A DNA stretch of 64,000 nt from Medakamo hakoo (taxonomy: Eukaryota > Chlorophyta > Trebouxiophyceae > Coccomyxaceae), in assembly GCA_026636295.1 (NCBI GenBank), contig CP089454.1, forward strand, positions 434,001-498,000, in the 5' to 3' direction. Positions within the stretch are counted from its first letter, which is position 1; every line of letters begins with the position of its first letter. The notes beneath the pieces were generated by a model. It made no database searches. It had not been told where the DNA came from and saw only the letters and a program-made list of their open reading frames with translations. Made by a program: the position numbers and the translations under genes. This document shows positions 28,915 to 38,022 of this stretch, piece by piece.

Positions 28915-29592
28915 TTGTACCCCTCGAAGGCGCCTACATCCCCGGCCTCCTCCACCAGCACGGCGACCGGCGTGCCCACAGGCACGTCCCGCGCACCCGC
29001 CGGCTGCAAGATCGCGGCGACGACGCCGTCTTCCACGCTCTCCCACCCGAGCGTGGCCTTGTCCGTCTCCACGTCGGCGAGCAGGGTGCCGGCGGAGACG
29101 GCGTCGCCCACCGCCACGTGCCAGGCGGCGAGGTTGCCCGCGGACATGGTGGGAGACAGGGCCGGCATCGTCAGCTCCGTGTGTGGAGGCAGGGGAGCCG
29201 AGGAGGCAAACGTCCGGCGGGGCGGGTGGTGGGGAGGGTGCCACCGCGGCACGGCGGGCGAGGCGGGGGCAGCCGGCGCGGACGTGGAAGCCACTGCCGC
29301 GCCTCCACTCCTGGAGGGGCGAGCGCTCCAGCCAGCTGCCGCAGCCGACGACAGGGGCCTGTGTGGGTGGATCCTTGGCGGGCCGTGCGTCAGACAAAAG
29401 GGAAGAGGGCGCGTCTGTTTTTTTTAGGGCTGCAGCCGATCGGCCGACGGCGGACTGGCAGCCCACTCTTTCTCAGTCACCAGCCCGCAGGCAGGGCCGC
29501 ACGCGTCTCAAACACTCGACGCACCTGGCCGTGGACGCTGTGTCAGCCGTGGCGGCCCGCCAGGCGAGCAGGAGCGACGGCGCGCGACGCAT
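27864..29592 (-). CDS. mitochondrial E2-like protein (PDH E2 fold, E3BP-like, His lost)
   Basis: Exons (reverse strand): 29592-29525 and 29310-27864, 504 aa. Exon 1 encodes MRRAPSLLLAWRAATADTA, a mitochondrial presequence, ending at a GTGCGT donor; RRTFAS follows in exon 2. Domains: a lipoyl domain (about 67-150) with ELTMPALSPTM and lipoyl-lysine ETDKATLGWES, like mitochondrial rather than plastid E2; a peripheral-subunit-binding domain (RLVSPAAARVLRQAG, GPRGALTKED); an acyltransferase core with FQGGSFSISNLGMFG and INPPQAAILAVG. The active-site DHRxxDG is replaced by DARAVGPD at about 464, so the catalytic His is absent. This is the pattern of the E3-binding protein (PDHX) of the pyruvate dehydrogenase complex. 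It could otherwise be a diverged E2. Confidence 0.88.
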
Positions 29593-29893
29593 CGTTGCGC
29601 ACAAGTTTTGGGGGGCGTCGCAGGCAAGGTTGCAGCGGGTGGGACGAGCGGGCCAGCGGGGTCCGGGAGTGGGACCGGCTTGTCGACGAGTCTGACAGCG
29701 GGAAGGAAGCGAGAGGGAAAGGGAAGCCGCGGGCGAGCGCGGGCGCGAGAAAGGTGGAAGTGCGGTCTGGCCCGTCTCCACCCCTCCCTTCATCCATCCG
29801 TCAACAAGAAAGAACAGGAACGGACGCCCGTCCATGAAAATCAGGATGACAGAAACAGAGAAACAGTGACAGACACACACACACACACACACT
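29593..29893. other. intergenic E2-like / DNAJC2
   Basis: This 301-base spacer lies between two reverse-strand genes. It holds the E2-like promoter and the DNAJC2 3' end, with a CA dinucleotide run at about 29873-29892 abutting the DNAJC2 stop. I see no gene. Confidence 0.5.
29873..29892. repeat. (AC)n microsatellite
   Basis: About ten AC units directly beside the DNAJC2 stop codon. Confidence 0.9.
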
Positions 29894-32132
29894 CTACGCA
29901 CCCCCCGCCGTCGCCGCTTTCTTGGCTTTCAGCCCTTCCTTCAAAGCCTTGAACTTCCTCATGCACTCTGCCTTTGTCTTTCCATCCACCGCGTCCGCCA
30001 CTCTGTCCCACCGGTCGGGGGCGTCTTTGCCGTGGGCTTTCAGCGCCCGCACCAGCGCCAGCTCCTGGGCTTCGGACCAGGGGGCTTCGCCTGTGGCGGC
30101 GGCAGCAGCCGGCGCGGCGGCCTTGGCGGCGGCCGCACCGCCAAGCACCGCCGCCGCCGCGCCGGCCAGGGGCACGTCCACGTCCGTGAAGCTCTCCGCC
30201 CGGCTGGTTGCCGCGGACGCGATCGTGACGGCGGCACCTTTTTTCGACGGCGCCGTGAAGCCCGCAGAGGACGGCGGCGCGAACTTGCCGGCGGCCAGGC
30301 CGTGCTTGACCATGTCGACGACCTCGTTGACAGAGCGCGTACGGACGGCCGACGCGACGGCCTCCCACCGCTTGGGCGTGCCCGCCGGGAACTTGGTCAG
30401 CGCCCGCTGCAGCAGGCGGACTTCTTCGGATGACCAGGCGGCGGCGCGGGCGGCGGCGCCGGCGGCGGACTCGGCCTTTTCCGCGGCCGTGCGGGCCGCG
30501 CGTTCGGCTTCGCGCGCCGCAGCCTCGGCCGCCTTGTCGTCCGACAGGCGCGCGACGGCCGCGCGCACGGCGCCCGCACGCTCAGCCGGCGGGACGGAGC
30601 CGTCCGCAATGGTGTCGGCTAGCGCCGACAGGTCAGACGCGGCCAGAGCCGCACACAGGTCCTCGACCGCGTCGTCCAGCCCGCCCACGCCGCCCTTGCC
30701 TTCCACCGGCAGGTCCGCGACGGCCGCCCGCAACCGCGCCCGCTGCCGCTGCGCCTCCTTCTTCTCCTTGGCCCGCGCCTTTTTGGCGTCCGCCGCCGCC
30801 GTTGCCGCCGCCGCCGCAGCAGCCTCAGCCGCGGCAGCAGCTGCAGCCTCCGCTTCCGCCGCTTCACGCGCCGCGCGTTCCCGGGCTTCCGCGCGCTCGC
30901 GCACGCGCGCCTCGCGCTCCGCCCTCGCCGCCGCTTTGCGCGCCGCGACGCGCGGGTCCAGCTCGTACGCGGCCTCCACAAAGTCGCGCAGCCGCTTCTT
31001 TTCCTCCTTCTTCCCCGCTTCCCGCAGCCGGGCGTTGTGCCGCTCCAACCACCGCCGCTCCTCGCGGGATTCCGCGCATTCCACGTCCTCCTCGTCCGGG
31101 TGCGGGAACTCGCGCCAGGACCGGAAGCCAAACCAGAAGTCGTAGAACGCTTCGACGGCCGGCCAGGGCGACTCGGCGTCGCCCAGGTCGGGGACGGCGT
31201 CCACGCCGCCCGGCGCCGCGCTCCACCGGGCGTTGCGGCGGAAGGCCGGGCCGAACACAGCGTAAAAATCGGCCGGGTCGCAGTCGGTCGGCAGCGAGTC
31301 GTCAAACGCGTCCGTGGAGTCAAACTCCCGCCGCTTGGCCGGGTCGGACAGCGTGGCGTACGCGTCCTGGACGGCCTTGAACTTCTCTTCGGCCTTGACC
31401 TTGGCGGCTTCCTCGTCAAAGGCGCCGCCGCCGCCTTCTTCGGCCTCGCGCGCGGCGGCCGCGACGGCTTTGTCGGGGTGGTGCTCCAGCGCCGCACGGC
31501 GGTAGGCCGCCTTGATGGCCGCTTCCGTCGCCGTCCACCGCTCGTGTTGCAAGCCAAGCAACGCGTACAGGTCCACCCTGTCCTTGGGCGCCTTGGTCTT
31601 TTTGCCGCGCTTCTTCCACTGCGTGCCTGGCGGCGGCTGGTCGTCGCCCAGGAACGCCGAGGACCCGCCGCGCGACAGGCCGTCGCCGGCTGAGGACGCG
31701 GCCCGGGACAAGGAAGGCGTCGTCGTCGCGGACGCGGTGCCGGACTCGCTTCCTTCATCGGATGGCGTGGCTGGCGTGTTTTGATGGGGACGGGGCGAGC
31801 GGGCGGGTTGAGAGTGTGGGAGGGTGGGTGGGGACCGCCACCGCGCGCGCGCGTCTCCGCCGGCGGCTCTGCTCTTTCGGACGCCCGGACGGGCCAGTCT
31901 GCCGTCCAACCCCTCCAACTCAATGCCTTCCGCCTTCCCCAGGCTCACCTACTCCAGCCTGGCGCAGGGCGAAGGCATGAAACGCGTGCCCCGCCGCATC
32001 GCGAGGGCGCGGGTCGGGGACGGGGCCGGCCGTCGGCGCGAGCACGGTCGGGCAGGGCGGCACTTTGGCCGGGTCGTACTCGAGGGAGCGGGCGCGCGAC
32101 AGTGTTCGGCGCATGCTGGAGGGTGCAGCCAT
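29894..32132 (-). CDS. DNAJC2: zuotin/GlsA-type DnaJ-SANT protein (DNAJC2/ZRF1)
   Basis: Exons (reverse strand): 32132-31949 and 31770-29894, 686 aa. It is the ribosome-associated J-protein partner of Hsp70, and in animals and plants also a chromatin factor binding ubiquitinated H2A. The first exon has the family N-terminus SLEYDPAKVPPCPTVL and GPVPDPRPRDAAGHAFHAFAL. The J domain (about 122-205) has YALLGLQHERW, a complete HPD in YRRAALEHHPDK and a zuotin-type insertion. The zuotin homology block NARWSAAPGGV through WLERHNARLREAGKKEEKKRL follows, then an Ala/Arg/Glu-rich helical region, and two SANT domains: WSSEEVRLLQRALTKFPAG and WSEAQELALVRALKAHGKDAPDRW. All expected domains are present. 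Confidence 0.95.
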
Positions 32133-32337
32133 CGAAGGAAGGGCTGTCGCGTGCGCAACGAGAAAAGCGGGCCGCGACGGCGGTCCGCGACGAGGTTTTT
32201 CCCTTTGCGAGAGTGAGAAATGTCGGGTGCTCGCATCGGCCTCCCCCGCTCCACAAAAAAGTTTGCAAGCTTTTTGTTTCGCCGCTCTCGCAAGCGGGTT
32301 TCCCCCCTTTGCCGCCCTCCACTTCCCACGCCCAGCC
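32133..32337. promoter_or_regulatory. 205-nt bidirectional promoter, DNAJC2 / DOMON-like
   Basis: A spacer between divergent starts. I saw no certain core element. Confidence 0.4.
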
Positions 32338-33125
32338 ATGCAACTGCGCTTTGTGCTCCTGACCGTGGGTGAGATTGCCATGAGATTGACGGCATTGGGG
32401 CCGCACGGAGCGTTCGGCCAGAACGCTCCATGCCGTGTGGCCAACCTCGCAACCACTTACCTCGCCGCCCTGCGCCTTCCCCTCCCTCCTTCGACGCGAC
32501 TCGACGCGCCGCCATCGCCACGGACCCTCTCTCACCGCTCCCTTCCCCCCAAAACGCACGAACAGCCCTGGCCGCCGCCTCCCTCCTCCCCTTCCCGACC
32601 TGGGCCGATTCCGTCGTCGCGACGCCGGCCACGGACAAAACCCTGAAACAGCCCGATGGCGAGGCCCTGACCTACGAAAACGCCGTCACCCTGGGCGAGG
32701 GCGGCCCGCGCGTCCTGTGGACCAAGGCACCGGACGGCTCCATCTCCGGCGCCCTGGACGCCGCCTCGACGGGCTGGGCGGCGTTCGGCTTCCCTGGCGC
32801 GGAGTCCGGGTCCATGCTCGGCGGCAATGTCATCATCGTCCAACCCGACGCGGGCGCGCGGTCCCTGGCGTCCGCACGGACCGCCAACCTGGCCGGCTAC
32901 TCCCCCGACAAGTTTGTCTCGCCGGCGCCCGACCTGAAGGTGGACGGCCCCCTGGTCGCGTTCATCCCCGCGACGGGGCGCATCGCGTCCACCTTCAAAC
33001 TGGCGGCCGTCCCCGGCTCCAAAGTCATGTTTGCGTCCGGGCCCATGAACACGACGCGCGCTGGCGCGGCCAGGCTGGGCATTCACCCGCACGGCCAAGC
33101 GGCGGTGAGCGAGATTGCGTTTTGA
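32338..33125 (+). CDS. secreted DOMON-like domain protein
   Basis: Exons 32338-32368 and 32566-33125, 196 aa. The intron (GTGAGA) lies within the signal peptide; joined, it reads MQLRFVLLTVALAAASLL, ending near WADS. The mature part resembles a DOMON beta-sandwich, which in other proteins binds haem or sugar: GSISGALDAASTGWAAFGFP, then GSMLGGNVIIVQPDA matching the family's TGW-(V/I)-(A/G)-x-G and x-M-x-G-(S/A)-x-(A/V) strand pattern, and a C-terminal PHGQAAVSEIAF. DOMON proteins often have a ligand-binding Met and His, and the GSML Met could be the former. No cytochrome b561 domain follows, so it is a soluble or cell-wall protein. Assignment is by pattern, not by strong similarity. Confidence 0.62.
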
Positions 33126-33597
33126 TGGAGGCTGGGATGTGGGGTTGGGCGGTTGCATTCTCTCCATCCACCACGAAGTTTAAGTAATCGCGAAAGTCCA
33201 TTAATTTACGGTGAAGCAGCATGTCCAGGCACACGGGCGGGATGCGCGTGTGTTTGGGAGCGCGCGCGGGTGAGAAATTGGCGGGTGTAATATAAAAACA
33301 AAATGACGGCGTGATGCCTTGAGAGGTCGGAGAGAAGCCGTGACTCACTGTTGTGCAGCGGGGGCTAGCCCCGCCCAATTGCGTCGTGTGGCACGCGTCC
33401 GCCGCTGTGGCCCCTTTCTTCCGCCCCCACACGCATCTCAACACGCCACCGCGTCTAGCTCGTGGCGGTTGAGCGAGAGTCCTGGTGCCGGCGCGGCCTT
33501 TTTTTGAGCCGTAACAGAGGGCATCCCCCGGCCATCTCCACATCCGCCCTGCCCCGCCCCGCCCCCCGCCACCCGCCACCCGCCTCCATTCACCATC
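33126..33597. other. intergenic DOMON-like / UGT
   Basis: A 472-base spacer. Its first ~180 bases are clearly A+T-richer than the neighbourhood and end in TGTAA (33286-33290) and TATAAAAAC, fitting a 3' untranslated region. The rest is the UGT upstream region. No gene is certain. Confidence 0.55.
33286..33290 (+). promoter_or_regulatory. TGTAA polyadenylation signal candidate (DOMON-like)
   Basis: TGTAA 160 nt after the stop codon in an A+T-richer stretch. Confidence 0.5.
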
Positions 33598-35451
33598 ATG
33601 CCTCCACCCCGCGCCCGCCTGGCGTCGGCGTTCCTGCTCCTGCTGTGTGCGGCGCTCGACCGGGCGATGACGGCCGCGATGACGCCCGCGATGACGGCAG
33701 CGATGACGGCCGCGCTCGTGGCCGTCGGTACGGCCACGAGCGCGTCCCTGCCCCCTCCCCCTCCACCGACGACCGCCCTGCCGTCCGACGCCCCGGGCGC
33801 CGTCGCCGGCCGGCGCCTAAGGATCCTCGTCGCCCCCTTCCCCGGCGGCCCGTCCCACGCCATGGTCGTCGGCCGCCTGGCCGGCGAGCTGGGCGCCCGC
33901 GGCCACGCGCACGTCACCCTGCTGCTGCCGGCCGTCGTTTCCAAATTCCTGGCGGCCGTCGCGCCCGCGTCGACGGCCGTCACGCACGTGCCGTACGACG
34001 CCCCGATCGCCGTGGCCGAACTGACCAAGCTCATCGGGCGCATGCAGCTGACGGGCAGCCGGCGCCCCGGGTGGCGTGGCCGCGTGGGGCCCATGGGCCA
34101 CATGGCCAGTTTCCAGGCGGCGCTGGGCAAGGCGTGCGCGGACGTCGTGCGGAACGAGACGATGGTGTCGCTCCTGCGGGCGGCCGACTTTGACCTGGTC
34201 GTCGGCGACCGCATGGACTCGTGCGGTCCCGCCATCGCGTCCGCCCTCTCCGTCGGCCGCCCGGTCCGCCTCCCCCTGGTCAACCTGCACGTGGGGTCAG
34301 CGACCGACCCCTGGCTGGACGACGACGGCGTCCTTTACCCTCCGTCCTCTGTCTCCTCCATGAACCTGGCCGTCTGGGGTGGACCGGGCGCGGCGAGCGG
34401 CCACCCGCGCCCGCCCGGGTCCCTGGCCTGGAGGCTGCGCAACGCGGGCTCCCTCCTCCTCAACCGCGCCCTCCTACACTGCGAAGTCAACCCGGGCGGC
34501 GCGGCCGCGCGGGCCGCGCTGGGCTGGCCCGACCCGCCCGACAAGTCGGGCCGGCCCGTCCTCACCCTCATCAACTCTGACTGGGCCATCGACTGGCCGC
34601 GGGCCGTGCCGCCCAGCGTTGTGTTGGTGGGCGGCATGATGGCGGGCCCGGCCAAGCCCTTGGAAGACAAGGCCCTGGCGGCGTGGCTGGCGACCAAGAA
34701 GGACGGCGCGGGCGTGGAGCGGCCGACGCTGTACGCGGCGACGGGCTCCTTTTTCGCGCACACGCCCGAGTATGCGGACGCCCTCGTCGCCGGCCTCCTG
34801 TCGACGGGCGTGCGCCTGCTGATCAAGCTGACGGACAAGGAGATGAGCGACGACGCCGTCGCCGCCCTCCCGCACGACCGCGTCAGGGTGCTGCGCTGGG
34901 CGCCCCAGAACGACCTGCTCCCCCTGACCGACCTGTTCCTGTCCCACGGCGGCGCGAGTTCGACGTACGAGGCCCTGTCGCACGGCATCCCGCTGATCGT
35001 GGCGCCGTCGGGGGCGGAACAGCCGGCCAACGCTGCCCGCGTCGCGGCGGCGGGCGCGGGTTTAGCTCTGCCCATGCGTCCGCCCGTGGCCGCGGTCGTC
35101 GACGCCGTGTCCGCGGCCCTGGCGGATTTGCCCGCCCTGCGGGCCGGCGCCCGGGCCGCCCAGCTGCGTTTGAAGGCGGGCCGCCGCCCGGCCGCCGCCG
35201 TCGCGGCGGAGGCCGTCGAACACGTGGCAGCACTCGCTGCCGCTGGCGTGGACCCTGGCTACCTGCGCCCGTCCGCGGCGCTGGACGCGCCGTGGATTGT
35301 GCGGACGGGCGTGGACGTGGCGGGTGTTGTGCTGGGTGGCATTACGGTTGCCGGGTTCATTGGCGCGGCCCTGGTGCGGCGGGTGGTGGGCCTGGTAAAG
35401 GCAAAGCGCGGTGGCGGCGGCCGTGTCTCGGCCTCGCGCAAACAGCGTTGA
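33598..35451 (+). CDS. membrane-anchored UDP-glycosyltransferase (GT1)
   Basis: Single exon, 617 aa. The nucleotide-sugar-binding C-terminal half has the GT1 signature at about 429-475: VLRWAPQNDLLPLTDLFLSHG, then STYEALSHGIPLIVAP and AEQPANAARV. The N-terminal half (about 78-300) has RILVAPFPGGPSHAMVVGRLA, including the His of SHAM at the position of the family's catalytic base. The architecture resembles animal UGTs: a hydrophobic N-terminus, then a C-terminal transmembrane helix (about 565-597, VDVAGVVLGGITVAGFIGAAL) and a basic tail with lysines, unlike soluble plant UGTs with the PSPG box. It is likely ER-luminal and type I. The acceptor is unknown; sterols, lipids or xenobiotics are candidates. 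Confidence 0.85.
   Translation: MPPPRARLASAFLLLLCAALDRAMTAAMTPAMTAAMTAALVAVGTATSASLPPPPPPTTALPSDAPGAVAGRRLRILVAPFPGGPSHAMVVGRLAGELGARGHAHVTLLLPAVVSKFLAAVAPASTAVTHVPYDAPIAVAELTKLIGRMQLTGSRRPGWRGRVGPMGHMASFQAALGKACADVVRNETMVSLLRAADFDLVVGDRMDSCGPAIASALSVGRPVRLPLVNLHVGSATDPWLDDDGVLYPPSSVSSMNLAVWGGPGAASGHPRPPGSLAWRLRNAGSLLLNRALLHCEVNPGGAAARAALGWPDPPDKSGRPVLTLINSDWAIDWPRAVPPSVVLVGGMMAGPAKPLEDKALAAWLATKKDGAGVERPTLYAATGSFFAHTPEYADALVAGLLSTGVRLLIKLTDKEMSDDAVAALPHDRVRVLRWAPQNDLLPLTDLFLSHGGASSTYEALSHGIPLIVAPSGAEQPANAARVAAAGAGLALPMRPPVAAVVDAVSAALADLPALRAGARAAQLRLKAGRRPAAAVAAEAVEHVAALAAAGVDPGYLRPSAALDAPWIVRTGVDVAGVVLGGITVAGFIGAALVRRVVGLVKAKRGGGGRVSASRKQR
33664..33711. repeat. four 12-nt tandem repeats
   Basis: Four in-frame copies of GCGATGACGGCC (small variants) encode AMTA/AMTP units in the N-terminal hydrophobic region of the UGT. 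Each contains an ATG, so alternative starts are possible. Confidence 0.9.
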
Positions 35452-35511
35452 TGGAGACAAAAAAAAAGAGACACTGTTGCAAGACTTCACGTAAGAGGCA
35501 AAAAGAGCAAT

Positions 35512-37953
35512 TCATTCGCCCGGCGGCAGCTGGCGGCGCAGGGACTCGGCTGTCGCGGCGTCGACGGCGGGCAGGGACGCGACGACAGACGCCTGGTGGA
35601 TGGATGGAGACAGGAGGAGGCGTGAGTTTTTTGTCGTCCGTCCACCACCGCCCATCCCCGTCCATCCACCCACACACAGAAAAGCATCAGTAGGATCAAT
35701 TGGAATGTTGACGCCCCAGCGCGCACGTTGCGGCAAAGCAACCGGCGCGTCAGCAGTCAGCTCACACAAAGGGAGCAAGCCTCCTCATTTGCTTTTTTGT
35801 TGAGTGGTGGTGGTGGATGGAATGGGAAGGAAGCAAAGAACCCCCCCCCCCTCACGCACCCGCTGGACCAGCTCCGAAAACTCTTCCAGCGTCAAGGGCG
35901 TCAGTGGCGCGTCCGGGCCGCGTGCCGCCCGGACTAGGGAGGCGGCAGCAGCGGCGGCCGCGCCGTCGGCGGAACAACCCATGTCAACCAGCACCGCCTC
36001 CAGTTCCTCCGCGCTCACGGATCCGTCGCCGTCCGTGTCCAGGTGGCGGAACAGTGCGGCGGCGGAGGATGTGAGAGCGGCTGGAGGGGAGGCCGCGGAG
36101 GCGGCCTCGCTCTCAGAGTCGCTGGCGCTCGACGAGGTCGCGGACGCGGCGGCCAGTGCGGCCGCGGACCGGGCCGACCAGGCGGCCAGGGCCGCCGCCT
36201 GGCGCCGGGCCAGGCCGCCCTTGTACGCGGTGTGGGCCGCGTCACCGGATTCGGCGAGAGCGTGCATGGCCGCAGTCCGGATTTGGAGTTCCAGGGTGGG
36301 GGCCGGGCGGGCAGGCTCCGCGGCGGCGTGAGGGCGCCCGTCGCCGCCCTCCACCTCCACCGTCGCGCTGAAAGTGTCGGGCCGCAGCGTCGCGTGCAGG
36401 GAGCGGTACCCGTTCTCCTTGGGCGACGCAATGTAGTCCTTTGTCCGCCCGGGCAGGACGGGCCACAGGGACGCGGCCACCTCCAAGACGCGGTAGCAGG
36501 CGGCGCACGCGTCGGCTTCGGCCGCCGGGTCGACGGGCGGTGGCGGGCGGCCGCCTCCGCCCTCCTCCTCCCACTCGCTGCCGGACGAGTCGCCAGCCTC
36601 CCCGCCCCGCCCCGACCCGTGCGGTAAGACAATGACCCGCATGCCCAGCAGGTCGAAGAGCGAGGCGCGGTCGCGCCCGCCGGCCGAAAAATCGTCCAGG
36701 CGCAGGAGTTTCTTCATGGTGGAGAACAGGGATTTCGTGCGGGCGTGGATCTCGCAGCCTGCCGCCAGGGCCGCCAGCGCGGGGTCGGCGGCCAGGGCGT
36801 CGGCCAGGGCGACGCGGCACGCTTCCAGGGCGGAGCTGTAGGCCGCGGCCTCGGCGCGGAGCCAGCGCGCGGTCTCACCGTACGACTCTGGGAACAGCGT
36901 CCGGAAGCAGGCGTCCTCCAGCTCGGCGGCGACGGGCCCCATCCCCAGGGCGTGCCCCAGGGGCGCGTAAATTTGCAGCGCCTCCAGCGCCGCGACCTGG
37001 ACGTCGGCAGCGGACGACGCGTCGGTGCCGGCCGCGGCTTGCAAGGCTTCCAGCGTCGCGGCGCGCGCCGCGACTTCCACCATGGCCGCCCTCGCGTCGT
37101 AAAACGTCAGGGCCAGCTCGCGCAAGGCCGACGACGCGGCGTCATCGTAGACGTCGACGCGGCGGGGCAAGGCCCGGACTTTTAGCACGTCCGCCAGGAT
37201 GGCGGCCGGTTCGGGGCCCAGCCGCGCGGCGGCGGCGGCCAGGGTGACGCGCCCCCCTGCCGCCGCGTCGGCCACGATGCCCGCCGCAATGGCCGGCGTG
37301 TCCAGCGGCACGCCGCGGGCGGCCAGGTCGGCCAGGCGGGCGGCGGTGCCCAGGGCGGCGCCGGCGGCCAGAGCGGGAGAGGAGGAAGGGGACGGCGGGC
37401 CGGGCAGGGCGTGCGGGTTGGTCGGCTGTCCACTCCCTGCCGCGACGGCCAGTTTCAGGGCTTCCAGCAAGATTTCTTCGCCATCGGTCGCAAAGGCGGG
37501 TAGCCGAGGCGCTAGGACGTCCCAGGCCGCCGCCAGGTCGACGAGCGTGCGGGAGGCCGGCTCGGAGAGGAGGATGGCCTGTGTGTTTTGATGGGGAGAG
37601 GTGTCCGTGGTGAGGAGGTGGGGTCGGTGGCTAGGTGCAGCAGCTTTTTTGGTGTGGAGTCGCGGTGCATTCGCTTCGCTCCACCCCCCCCCCCCCCAAC
37701 TCCTTACCTCATCGCTGGAGTCGTCCGACGCTGTCGTCGTGGCCAGTGAGGAGGAGGCTTGGGGTGGTGGGAGGTGGTGGCGAGGGCGCGGCGGCGAGCG
37801 GCGGCGGGCGAATGCCGTCGCCACCGGCGTCGGCAAAACGCCCACCAGCCGTCGTCGCCGCGGCTCGCCACGGCCTAGTAGCCGCGCTGCCTGGGGGCAG
37901 GAGCGACCGCTCGTGCTGGCGGAGCCAGCGGCGGCGCCCCTGGAAGGCAGCAT
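35512..37953 (-). CDS. CRSH: plastid calcium-type RelA/SpoT homologue (ppGpp synthase)
   Basis: Exons (reverse strand): 37953-37708, 37578-35860 and 35592-35512, 681 aa. CRSH makes the alarmone ppGpp from GTP and ATP in chloroplasts in response to calcium. There is a transit-like N-terminus. The HD-type hydrolase region lacks the catalytic His-Asp pair, as in plant CRSH. The synthetase domain (about 370-530) has DRASLFDLLGMRVIVLPHG, GRTKDYIASPKENGYRSLHATL and ELQIRTAAMHALAESGDAAH. A canonical EF-hand follows (about 590-615, LDTDGDGSVSAEELEAVL). The second EF-hand position (LTPLTLEEFSELV) has lost its loop. The last 27-residue exon, ASVVASLPAVDAATAESLR, was found by a GTGCGT donor and in-frame CAG acceptor. 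Confidence 0.92.
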
Positions 37954-38022
37954 GGCTGTTTTTTCGTGTGTCGAAAAAGGAAGAGAGGTGTGGCGTCTTC
38001 ACACGAAAAAGAAAAAAAACCG
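37954..38022. promoter_or_regulatory. 69-nt bidirectional promoter, CRSH / S1-SR protein
   Basis: The shortest gap between divergent starts in the window. It contains T-runs and A-runs. Both transcription starts must lie within or beyond the opposing gene's leader. Confidence 0.55.

Noticed and set aside
33165-33300. Reverse-strand frame with an apparently natural peptide (CLDMLLHRKLMDFRDYLNF)
   Set aside because: It lies in an A+T-richer stretch that ends in TGTAA and is best explained as the DOMON-like gene's 3' untranslated region. No start, splice or homology support, though an organellar DNA insert was considered.
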